A stretch of DNA of 64,000 bases, from NCBI GenBank assembly GCA_029204225.1, contig CM055096.1, positions 129,001-193,000 on the forward strand. Reading direction: 5' to 3'. Shown one piece after another: positions 1-9,244 of the stretch (position 1 is its first letter; each line of letters opens with the position of its first letter). The stretch comes from Diphasiastrum complanatum. Taxonomy: Eukaryota > Streptophyta > Lycopodiopsida > Lycopodiales > Lycopodiaceae. The position numbers and the translations under genes were made by a program. The notes under the pieces were generated by a model. That model was not told the DNA's origin and did no database searches. It saw nothing but the letters and a program-made list of their open reading frames with translations.

Positions 1-430
1 AATTTGCAAGCTTGTTCAGTATTATGAAAATACGCTATAAAAAACTTGGCAAAGGTTTTTGAGGTGCTGAAGCCATTCGACGAATTCCAGGACTCGCGAC
101 AGATGAACCTTCACCCAAGTACTGTTATAAATGCAACTTTTGGAGATCTGAACCTATAGCCAACCTAATTTTGACATTTTAAGACCATCTAGCATGTCAG
201 TGAAGGTTTTTGAGGAGAGTAAGGTGCTCGGCAAAGGTTCTCGAAATGGCATACTGCTAATCATTCGCCTAACTCAAAAACATGTATTTTTTCTGAAAAA
301 GAACCTTTGCCCAAGTTAGTATAGATATATCTGAAGTGGATGTACAATCTGAAAGTTCAGCGAAGGTTTCCAATATTGTATAGGCAACATATGACCGAAA
401 CAGTGATTTTATAAGTCATTTTCCATCAAA
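1..430. repeat. G1 3' untranslated region with dispersed GGCRAAGGTT motifs
   Basis: No convincing coding sequence. Short related words occur on both strands: GGCAAAGGTTTT near 50, AACCTTCACCCAAG near 107, GGCAAAGGTTCTC near 230, AACCTTTGCCCAAG near 303 and AGCGAAGGTTTCC near 360. The G2 copy keeps a 17-bp piece ending in TTCGCCCAAG that is deleted here between two CCCAAG repeats. The same words recur in the leader on the far side of pol. Confidence 0.6.
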
Positions 431-698
431 AATTATCTTTTTTTGAAAATACTTGCCTTCCTCTTTTTCCATTCTGATGACTTTTCTGACTTTTGAACAT
501 CGGTCTTTCCTCTTTTTTTCTTTTTTTTTTTGTTTACTATCTTTTCCAACAAAGTTAACAATTAAGTACTGAAAACAAAAAAATTGAAAACAAATAAAAT
601 TAAAAATCATTTGGATCATGCACTGGCGGAGCAGACTGCCAAAACTTGTGTAATCGGCTGTCATTCACAGGAGTATCAAACTGTTTTTCGTCCAAGTG
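431..698. other. A/T-rich spacer downstream of gypsy integrase
   Basis: A/T-rich with a long T run near 510-530 (longer in the second copy, 26,530-26,555). An 82-codon minus frame here is low-complexity Lys/Phe translation and is not accepted as a gene. Confidence 0.6.
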
Positions 699-1723
699 CT
701 AAAGAATCACAACTCCATAGTTCAGGATTTTCTTTACTTTATATGGGCCTTCACTTATAAACTTCAATTTGCCCTTGATCAGCTTGGTTTTGTACATCAC
801 TGCGAGATCTCCTACTTTCAGATCTCTTTTGTGTAATCGACAATCGTGCCATGCCTTACGACGGGCTTTCTCTGGTGCTAACGCATGAACTGCCATCAAT
901 CTTGTTTCACACAATTTTTGCAACACTTCATGACTTAGTCGTAAAGGCTTATCATCATTTAACCACTCTGTTGTTGCTATGCATAAAGATGGTATTAAAA
1001 ATTCAATCGGCATGAAAACATCTTGACCATAAACCAGTTGAAAGGTCGCTTGATTTGTACTATTTTTGTAAGCGGTTCTGAATGCCCATAATGCTGCATG
1101 CAATTTATGTTCTTAATCAGATTGACTCGCTTCAACTATTTTCGTCATAATAGTGCAGAGAATCTTATTGGAAGATTCAGCTTGCCCATTCCCTCTGGGA
1201 TAATAAGGAGTACTAAATCTATGTATAACAAAAAAATCTTTCAGTAAACACTATATCGTTTGATTAACAAAGTGTGTACCCCGGTCACTAACAATCTCGA
1301 TCGGACATCCAAATCTGATAATAGTATTTTCATAGAGAAACTTGGCCGTAGATTTCGCATCAGCAACTGTGACAGCTTTGGCTTCAACCCACTTGGTCAT
1401 ATAATCAGTTGCTACGATAATCCTCGCACAACAGCATGAATAGGACCAACATAATCCAGTCTTCATTTTTCAAATGGCGCTTGTGATAAAACTGGATGCA
1501 AGAGTTCATAGTTCTGTCTAGTAGGCCGTCGTGCTTGCTGGCAAACATCACATGTCTGAATATAATTTTTTGTGTCCTTATGAAGTGTAGGCCGCCAACA
1601 ACCTGATTGCAAAAGTTTGCAAATAGTGATATATGTAGAGAAGTGTCCTCCGCCCATGCCATAATGTGAAAATGCGATTAAATCTAGTATTTCATGCGGT
1701 AAAACACATCTACGTAGATCCAC
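699..1723 (-). pseudogene. G1 integrase, three overlapping fragments
   Basis: Inserts retroelement cDNA into the genome. Read on the minus strand, the HHCC zinc-binding region comes first (1,723-1,463: HYGMGGGHFS, then CDVCQQARRP), then the catalytic core (1,466-1,251: MTKWVEAKA and SDRGTHFVNQ with the second Asp), then the C-terminal half (1,103-699: LWAFRTAYK, basic linker, PYKVKKILNYG). Between 1,250 and 1,104 the frame is broken, in the segment that should carry the catalytic Glu. Frameshifts and stops make it inactive. The copy at 26,720-27,741 has the same breaks, so they predate the duplication. Confidence 0.85.
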
Positions 1724-2330
1724 AACGATACAGTTGTCCTACAATCAATTGATAAGGTTGAGCCTTATGAATCAATTGCCTCTTCTGTACTTTTGTCAAA
1801 GAGTCATTCAGTTGTCCTAGCATCAGGTACTCAACAATATCTACTGCCCACTCAGGTTCTATTTCTACATAGAATAATGAAGTGTCTGGTAATTCATCAT
1901 CAGTATTAACTAGTGCAGATTCAATTCGCGAAACATGGTCAACTAGATAATGTTGCTTCCCCTTTCGAACCACAATTCAAAAGTCAAATTCAGTCAATAA
2001 CAGTAACCATCTTGCAATACATCTAGTATTGCACGTCTTGTTTACCAAGTAAAGTAACGGTTGGTAATCCGTATAAAATGCAAAGTGCGTTTCCATGAGG
2101 TAATGACGAAATTTCGAACAGAAAGAATCATGGCTAACGCTTCACGTTATGTTGTTGAATAGTTCTTCTCTGGATTTGTAAGTTGTCTGCTTGCAAATCG
2201 TATGGAATAGTCCTTCTTATAGTAACCTGGCTGTGTCAAAACTGATCCAATTGCATATTTTGAGGCATCAGTGTGAACATGAAATTCAGTCGTCCAATCT
2301 GGAAAATGCAGTATCGGTGCTGAAATTAAT
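1710..2330 (-). pseudogene. G1 RNase H and linker to integrase
   Basis: The linker is an 87-codon frame (1,973-1,710). Upstream of it the RNase H reads in pieces; in the second copy the frame at 28,247-28,050 shows the diagnostic gypsy RNase H words FSGRQLTDPEKNYST followed by ECEALAM, with the catalytic Glu. In this copy the same stretch (2,240-2,040) is frameshifted. RNase H removes the RNA template during reverse transcription. Confidence 0.7.
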
Positions 2331-2346
2331 GTTTTTATTTTATTTT

Positions 2347-2811
2347 TTAAAGGCTTCTAATGCCTCTAATGTCCAAACAGGAAAAATAGTCAGTTTGTAT
2401 ATAGGTCTTTCTAAATTCCCAAAGAAGATAATAAAATCGATAGTAGTTCGCATGGCCCATAAACACATAAACTCCACGAATTGTTGTTGGCGGTGGCAAT
2501 TCCACAATTACCTTGATTTTAGAATAATCTGTGACAATGCCATGTCTCGATATCACATGCCCAAGCACAACTCCATGGAAAACCCATATCTGACATTTTT
2601 TTGGATTTAGAGAAATTTGATACTTGCGACATCTTTCAAATACTTTCTCCAATCGATCCAGGTGGTCTATATTTGTGCTATGGACTCCAAGGTCATCCAA
2701 GAAAATTTCAAAGAATTTCTGTAAATAATCTTTAAAAGCAAATTGCATTACTCTTTGGAACGAACTTGGTGTATTACAGAGTCCAAACGACATTACTTTG
2801 CAAAATGCCAA
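2347..2811 (-). pseudogene. G1 reverse transcriptase, C-terminal half
   Basis: A 154-codon frame matching the palm and thumb of Ty3/gypsy RT: FGLCNTPSSFQRVM, the catalytic box as FLDD (YVDD family), LEKVFERCRKYQI, LGHVISRHGI and LPPPTTIRG. Everything N-terminal to the palm is missing: 2,812 upward is non-coding leader. The polymerase therefore cannot work. The copy at 28,805-28,419 is 128 codons and frameshifted near 28,480. Confidence 0.88.
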
Positions 2812-2829
2812 AGGTCATCTATTTTCATA

Positions 2830-3515
2830 AGTTAAACTGTTTTAAGGGCACCTTCGTCTTTTCAAGGGCACTGCAAAGAATCAAGAGTAATACTGGTATT
2901 TTTGCAAAAAAAATTTTTTTTTGGCAAAAACATGACAATATGACAACTGTTCCTCTGAGAAACCTTCTATTTATAATATTATTCTTCGTCGACCTAGCAG
3001 TAGATAGATCTAAATCTCACCTATGCACAGTGAATTGGGCGAAGGTTCTTTTTCTGTATTTTTAGGGTTTTGGTGATTTTTTGGTATTTTTTGATGGTTT
3101 TTATGATGTTTCTAAAAGTCTGCTGAAAATAATTTTTCGCCCTTCAGACTGAAGGTTCTGTGATCAAAACCAAAGGTGCTTGCAACTCGGCGAACGTTTC
3201 TTGAAAGAGGGCAAAAATTTACTAGCTCTGATGATGATTTTTGCCTCCTTTTGACCAAAATCTGGTAGATTTGACCGATTTTTGTTGTTTTTTCTGATAT
3301 CTTAGATTCAAATGGATTTTAAGATTGGTGATCTAAATAGCTTTTCCTATTCTACAATCAGAGTAGATTTCAAACAAGCAAATCCACTCAAAATAGGCAA
3401 AATCACTCTGAAACTAATCCTAAATGCAGATTTAACACTATTCATGCCACGACAAGATGCCTAATGCAAGCTAACCATCCAACAAACATGCTGCAAACTG
3501 AAAATTTGGCGTAGC
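2830..3515. other. G1 leader, non-coding
   Basis: Lies between the tRNA-Asp primer site and the RT fragment. A/T-rich, with T runs and dispersed motifs such as CTGAAGGTTCTGTG near 3,150 and CTCGGCGAACGTTTC near 3,187. No gag or protease is recognisable; an internal deletion has probably joined the leader to RT at about 2,815. Confidence 0.55.
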
Positions 3516-3533
3516 TCCCCGGCAACGGCGCCA
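3516..3533 (-). promoter_or_regulatory. Primer binding site, tRNA-Asp
   Basis: The plus strand reads TCCCCGGCAACGGCGCCA, the 3' end of plant tRNA-Asp(GUC) including CCA; the minus strand is therefore its 18-nt complement. It sits 4 bp from the LTR edge at 3,538. This fixes the element as minus-strand and the LTR at 3,538-4,261 as its 5' LTR. Confidence 0.93.
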
Positions 3534-3537
3534 AAAT

Positions 3538-4261
3538 TGTAGTGGGTTTCTTTCCTTGCCTATCCTCAACCCAAGATCTAATCAATCTAGCATCGAGGAG
3601 ATGAAATTAGTTTTCACACGTAGATTTGTTCCCATGAGAGCGATAACATAGTTCAGATTTAAGCATGAATGGAAGATTCACATCTAACTCTACCATCCAT
3701 TAATCCTAAGCATTAACACTAGATCCACAATAAAGATAGCTTACTCTTTCTCTCTCTCCCTTTCGCTCTCACAAAAAGTATAATAATATGCAATCCCAAT
3801 AACAATCAGATCCAACAATTAGCAAAACACAATAACAACATGAGAGATGGAGAAAAAGTGATAGAGCAAGGACATTCATAAATCCATTTCACAAGAGAAC
3901 CAATCTGCTTTATTGAAATGAAAATATGTACGTGTGTAGAAACTCGAGTTGGTCCCTTTTTATAGTAGAGAGGAGGACCATGGCCTCTGAATCCTATTGG
4001 TCCATTTATGCCTCCCTAACTATTCAAATTTAAAAAAGAGTGAGAACCATCCAAATTGGAGGAAAACCCAACTTTATTCAATAACTTGAAATTTAGGCCT
4101 CGCGACATTAAAAGTCCCACAAAAAGCCTAAAGTCCTTTTATTGACTAATTAATCAAATAACTATGTGATCATCAAGTTGGACTTACACACGTAGGGTGC
4201 CAAATTCCTCTCACTTATGTACTAGAATTAGGGTTGCCTTGGGTTTGCAAACCCTCCATCA
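3538..4261 (-). repeat. G1 5' LTR
   Basis: 724 bp, TG...CA. On the minus strand a TATA box (complement of 3,955-3,964, CCTTTTTATA) is followed by an AATAAA signal (complement of 3,909-3,914), as expected for U3-R. The inner edge abuts the tRNA-Asp site; the outer edge is in a copia gag frame. It is nearly identical to 29,550-30,272, and its outer two thirds resemble the LTR at 22,169-22,846. Confidence 0.9.
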
Positions 4262-4636
4262 AATATCAGACAAAGAGTTATGCGAGTGGAGAGAGAAAAC
4301 TGACAAGGTAGTAGCCTTGCTATCAAATGCTGAAAGATCAGCTGAAAAATCTACAGTGGGATGGGAAAGATCTCACTTCTTTTATAAGGAAGATGAAGGT
4401 TCTATTCCTATCACTACACAATTCTGGAGCAGAAAATGCAGTGTCAGCAGAGAATAGCTCACTTACCTGTTGAGAGGGGAGAAAAGAAGACTTGTGTGAG
4501 ATGCAGACGAGATGGGCACACAGTCGATACGTGCTGGCTCAATCCAAAAATTGAGTGTATCTACTACCACAAGAAGGGTCATGCAGCCATGGATTGTCAT
4601 CTGAATCCAAGGAACAAATCAGCGCAGAACAAATAG
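4262..4636 (+). pseudogene. C1 gag, C-terminal part with zinc knuckle
   Basis: Starts inside the copia gag (UBN2-type) domain at ISDKELCEWREKTDKV, directly after the gypsy LTR. A frame change near 4,440 leads to a CCHC zinc knuckle (CVRCRRDGHTVDTC) and a second Cys/His-rich piece (CIYYHKKGHAAMDC with Cys replaced by Tyr). Gag coats the genomic RNA in the particle. The stop at 4,634-4,636 cuts it from the protease. Confidence 0.82.
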
Positions 4637-4859
4637 GAGAACAATAATAGTTCGTCCTATGTCGAGGAGCTTGAGAGCTCAAAAATGGGGGAAGAGAGAT
4701 CGAACAGAAATTGTTCAACCACCTACATTTGTGCAAATGTGTGTGCAGTGTCAACACCTGACACACAGGAGGTGATCTTAGATTTAGGAGCTACCTCACA
4801 CTTTGTGACATCAAGATGAATTATATCTGATTTTTGAAGTGCTAGTACTAGTACCCTGA

Positions 4860-5799
4860 TTACTCAAGGCAGAAGAAAAGGTAATCTATATCATCTGAAG
4901 GTATGTCTGTCTGCAAATCAAGTGCTTTAGACTCATGATTATTTGCTAGACACTCTGTGGCACAAGAGACTATTCCACATGAATTCGATGGCACTTTACC
5001 AAACAAGCCATCATGGAGCAATAACAGGGGTCAGCATCTCGAATGCGAACAATTCGACCACATGTGATGCATGTATTAAGGGTAAGATGTCTCGCACTCC
5101 ATTTGTCAAAGACTCCTACAAAACGACTAAGATTTTGGAGTTAGTAAATTTTGACATCTGTGGGCCTTTCAATGTGATCTCAATAGGAGGCTTGAAATAT
5201 TATATAACCTTCATTGATGATTATAGTAAATTTTCCAAAGTGTATTTCATTCAGAATAAGTCAGAAGCATTTGATAAATTCACAGAGTATGTGAATTGGA
5301 CAGAGAGATGCACCGGCAACAAAGTGAAACAGATCAGGACAGATCGAGGTGGTGAATACATCTCGAATCGTTTCACTGACTTCTGCAATGAAGGACTGTA
5401 GCTTACACACTGCAACACAGCAATGTTGTAGAATGAAAGAATAGAACTCTGATGGAAGCTATCAAATGCATGATGGCCTACTCAAAAGCTCCAAGAGTAC
5501 TGTGGGCTGAAGCAGTAGCTACAATTGCATATATTCAGAATAGGACAGGGAAGTCTGGTGTCTCTCACACGACACAACATGAATTATCGTGGGGTAGAAA
5601 GCCTAACTTGTCTCACATCAGAATCTTTGGCTGTGCAGCTTATGCACATATCCCTGATAAGCTTCGAAAGAAACTTGATGTGAAAGCTGAACTGGGATTT
5701 CTGGTAGGATATGACAACAATTCATCATACTCCAAAGTCTATATGCTAGACACGAACACTGTGAAGATAGTGAGAGATGTCAGATTTGATGAGAGCTGA
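4860..5799 (+). pseudogene. C1 pre-integrase domain and integrase
   Basis: The pre-integrase zinc region reads LWHKRLFHMN...CDACIKGK (4,943-5,095), then the core with Asp in FDICGPF, the second Asp in RTDRGGEY, and a damaged Glu region near 5,430 (stops at 5,399 and about 5,449). The frame 5,452-5,799 resumes with YIQNRTGKSG and IFGCAAYAHIPDKLR. The upstream protease part near 4,770-4,830 reads LDLGATSHFV, with Asp-Leu-Gly where Asp-Ser/Thr-Gly is expected. Confidence 0.85.
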
Positions 5800-5999
5800 A
5801 CAATGGCCAACAATGATCTTGTCAACTATGAAGTTCTGGAAAGATAGTACTATGATCTGCCACCAGTGACAGAGGGAGCAGAAGACGAACATGAAAATGA
5901 AGATTTTTGAGTCACTTCGCATTCGAGTGATGAATCAGAAGACGAAAGATTCAAGAGACAACCTTCTACTATAGTATTGTAAACCAATATGGTTTCAGA

Positions 6000-7180
6000 C
6001 CTAGTAGAGCAGACAAAGGCAAAGACATTGTTGTCCCAGGAGGTTCTCCTAAAAGGTTGACAAGACAACATAGAGTGCCAGCAAGACAACTTAGCTTCCA
6101 CATCAGTGGATTCAATGGCGAACCACAGACATTCGAGGAGGCAATTGATTGTCTAGAGAAGGACAAATAAATCCAAGCCATGAATGAGGAGATGGAATCC
6201 ATGAGGAAGAACCAGGTATGGACATTGCAGCCATCACCAGATAAATGAATGGCTATGAAATACAAATGGGTTTACAAGCTCAAATATGGACCAAATGAAG
6301 ATGTCTTGAAATATAAGGCAATATTGGTAGCAAAGGGAATCTCTCAAAGATATGGTATTGATTATTTTGAGACCTTCTCTCTTGTCTTGAAACATTCATC
6401 CGTACATTTGTTATTTGCATATGTAGCTGCTTATGACCTCAGGATCCACATTGTCGACGAGAAGACAACCTTCTTGCATGGTGAGTTAGATGAAGAGGTC
6501 TACATGGATCAACCCCCAGGTTATGTCTCGAATTCACTTCCTGATTATGCATGAAAAATGCATAGGAGTATCTAAGGTCTGAAGCAGTCAGCTCAACAAT
6601 GGTACAAAAAGAAAGATCAAGCCCTGAAATCATTAGGATTCAAGCCACTAATGGTTGATTCCAATGTGTATGTGAGAATTATAGATGGAAAGATTACCAT
6701 TGTGGCTATGTATGTGGACGACACTCTGATACTCTGCAAGAGTGAGATGTTGATTGCTAAAGTGAAGACAGACATCTTGAAAAATTTCGAGATTATAGAT
6801 ATGGGAGAAGCCAGGTATTGCCTTGGCTTGCAAATTGAAAGGGACTATGAGGGAGGTAAATTGTACCTTCATCAGTCCACATACACCCTGAAAATCCTAG
6901 AGGATTTTGGGATGTTGATTTGCAAAGGAGCGAATACTCCAATGCTTGCAGGAACAGTGTTGATGAACAAAAATTGTTCGAGGACTGAAGCAGAGAGAGA
7001 ATTAATGCAGCTCACACGTTATAGAAAATCGATAGGATAGCTGATGTACCTTGCAGACAACACATGCTCTGACATTGCCTATGCAGTGTTCAGGATGAGC
7101 TAATTTTGCATGAATCCTGGCTCGACACATTGGAGATTTGCAGAGTGAATTTTGCAATATCTTCAACTAACAAAAGATTA
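6000..7180 (+). pseudogene. C1 reverse transcriptase
   Basis: Copia RT in fragments. 6,249-6,554 carries KYKWVYKLKYG, LVAKGISQRYGIDYFETFS and LHGELDEEVYMDQPPGY; 6,560-6,650 is the short Y(G)LKQS region with a TAA where the second copy has TAT (Tyr); 6,651-7,040 carries the catalytic YVDD at 6,711-6,722. Further stops (TGA 6,552, TAG 7,038, TAA near 7,101) are partly specific to this copy: the second copy has Ser and Gln at the last two. Inactive. Confidence 0.88.
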
Positions 7181-7189
7181 TGGTTTGTA

Positions 7190-7790
7190 TTATTGTCATG
7201 ATGCAGATTTTTAGATGTTTTCCTACAGTGATGCTAGTTGGGCATCCCTCAAAGATGACTGTAAAAGTGTCTCAGGAGGGTCCACCATCGCGTCAGGAGT
7301 AGCAATTCTGTGGGTAAGCAAAAAACAGACCATTGTGGCTCAGTCATCCTGCGAAACAGAGTATGTTGCAGCAGCAAAGATGGCCAATGAGATAATTTGG
7401 CTCAAACAGTTCCTGGACAAATTGGACAAAACAAGCAATGAACCTCTGGTTTTGCAGATGGACAACACATCTACAATACATCTGACAAAAGACCCTGTGT
7501 TTCACTTAGAGGACGAAACACATTGTGATCAAGTACCACTTGATCAGGGACCTGATTGGAAAGAAGATGTTGCAGACCACCTTCATTGGAATGAAAGACA
7601 TGGTTGTTGACATTTTCACAGAGGCCCTAGACAAAGGTCTATTTGAGAGATAGAGGAACAACCTTGGAGTCATCAAGCTATCATGCATTGAGAGGGAGCT
7701 GAAGAAACATTTTGTTTCTAATGCCAAAGCTTTGCTAGCTTTCAATTTTGAGCCTTTGACAAGAGGCGACATGACACGGAATCAGTCGTG
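7190..7790 (+). pseudogene. C1 RNase H
   Basis: Frame 7,215-7,610: YSDASWASLKDD (first Asp), WVSKKQTIVAQSSCETEYVAA (Glu) and LQMDNTSTIHL (third Asp). A frame change near 7,520 separates the tail (DIFTEALDKGLF at about 7,605-7,640). This subdomain normally follows RT in the same polyprotein; here a TAG at about 7,212 precedes it. Confidence 0.85.
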
Positions 7791-7850
7791 CCCCACGAAT
7801 AGCCAACAAGAAAATCAGCCAAATCCATGGGATACAAATATTTGATCTAA

Positions 7851-8926
7851 TGTCATGACATCATTAGAAGTATTCTAGGTCGTGGCTAATCTGCCACTCT
7901 TGTAATTCACGAATTAGTTCTAGATGTTTAATCTTTCCAATCTGTAAGTTACAAGAATGCGACACAAAATTGTTCGCGAACTATATATCCTTTCTAGTTG
8001 ATGCATATTAGAGTAAGTCTAATGCTAGTAACCAAGACAAGAAGTCTGAAAACAAAAAATTTAGAATACCAGTCCTGCGTGCGAGACAATTCTGCATAGG
8101 ATTTGTAGATCCACAAGTCCGCTAGTAAGCGAGACTCGAATTCTTGAGAGAATTGTATTTCTCTCATGCCAACGCAGTGCATGGATCTGCATGCAATGCT
8201 TGAAGAATAAAAAAAAATCAATAGATGATTTTGTAACTGTTTGTGCACATTATTAATTTTTATGATTGTATGATCTTGTATGTAAATTTGTCTGTTACTA
8301 TTCGTGTGTTTGATTCGCTTGTCCATTCTATTCTGCACTATGGTTTGATCTTGTTGAATGCTACATTAATTTGTTAACGTAGATCAGCAGTGTCTGACTA
8401 TACTCTGAAGGATTGTAGGAGTGATACAGCCGATAGTGACCAGCAATCACATCTGAATCTTGATGAACTAATCTCGTTCGCGAATCCTTTCGCTTCATGA
8501 TTCACTTCATTTCGCTTCGCGATCACTTGGCCACAAGAATAAATCAATTACAGAGCTCACTTAGGTTTTGTTTTGTTTCGTTTCATTTCATCTTGTTTCG
8601 TCTCGTCTCATCTCGTCTCGTTGCAGAGCTTGATTGATCTTGTCACGAATTATTTTGTTTTGTTTTGTTTTGTTTCGTGATTTGTGTGCTTCTAGCATGA
8701 ATCAATGTTAGAGCTTGTCTAAGTTTTTCTTCTCTTCGCTTCGTTTCGTTTTCGTTTACGATTCGTCTCGTTTGGTTTGGTTGTGTTACAATGTCTGCTT
8801 GATTCAACTCGAACAGAAATAATTCGAGTGTCGCGAAAAGTTTCACGAATCATTCATGAAAGTTCTATTAGTTTGTCACTAGAGTTTTGGCTAGAATTCT
8901 GCATTTTCTTACTGCATTATTTTGCA
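7851..8926 (+). repeat. C1 3' LTR (start uncertain)
   Basis: The right edge TTTTGCA (8,926) is fixed by comparison with the C5 5' LTR, where the matching ...CGCA is followed by the primer site. The left edge is only a guess at TGTCATGACA. A TATA-like ATATAT lies at 7,982. The second half is a T/C-rich TTTTG/TTTCG stretch. Second copy at about 33,882-34,956. Confidence 0.6.
8560..8800 (+). repeat. TTTTG/TTTCG low-complexity tract in C1 LTR
   Basis: Pentamer-like runs TTTTG, TTTCG and CTCGT repeated in several clusters (8,565-8,625, 8,650-8,680 and 8,735-8,780). The same tract appears inverted in the C5 LTR (53,740-53,990, AAACG/CAAGACG words), so it is an old property of this LTR family. Confidence 0.8.
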
Positions 8927-9244
8927 TCAGAATCATTAGATTGAGGATAGATCATAGGTTGATCAAGATTTCACTATTCTATGTGTTGATGTTCTAGCGG
9001 ACCTTATGGAAATTAGTGATGATGAAGCAAAGAAAGCGGATCAATAGGAGAAAGTCTGACCCCTCCACTAACCACCACCACCACCACCACCGTTTCTACT
9101 AACATTGTTTCTCCACTCCCTCCACTTCCACCCTCATTCCCCCCACAACATTTATTCTTTGGATTAGCTTCACTAACCCATACCCTTGATCAGTACCCAA
9201 CCATCACCAATCCCGAAAATATCTCTGAAGTAGCTAAGCACTCA

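Larger units (their letters stand above)
1..4261 (-). mobile_element. G1: Ty3/gypsy LTR retrotransposon, 3' end outside window
   Basis: Minus-strand element. The order from high to low coordinate is 5' LTR, tRNA-Asp primer site, non-coding leader, RT fragment, RNase H, integrase and 3' untranslated region. Gag, protease and the N-terminal half of RT are missing between leader and RT, so it is non-autonomous. The outer LTR edge lies inside a copia gag reading frame (C1), so one of the two was broken by the other. The tRNA-Asp priming resembles the Athila group, but the RT was not placed by tree. Its twin G2 shows that an extra ORF should lie beyond position 1. Confidence 0.85.
4262..8926 (+). 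mobile_element. C1: Ty1/copia retrotransposon, 5' truncated
   Basis: Gag remnant, integrase, RT, RNase H and 3' LTR in copia order on the plus strand. The 5' LTR, primer site and gag N-terminus are absent: the sequence starts abruptly at the G1 LTR edge. Same family as C5 (minus strand, 51,166-54,238), whose 5' LTR and initiator-Met primer site are preserved. Its second copy lies at 30,273-34,956 and carries fewer stops. Confidence 0.88.

Noticed and set aside
416-664. Lys-rich 82-codon minus ORF
   Set aside because: Translation of a T-rich low-complexity tract that differs in length between copies.
3516-3533. tRNA-Asp gene fragment
   Set aside because: Only the terminal 18 nt are present, placed between LTR and internal region; this is the complement of a primer binding site, not a tRNA gene.
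8643-8846. Minus ORF in the C1 LTR
   Set aside because: Falls in the TTTTG/TTTCG tract of an LTR; low-complexity, not a gene.
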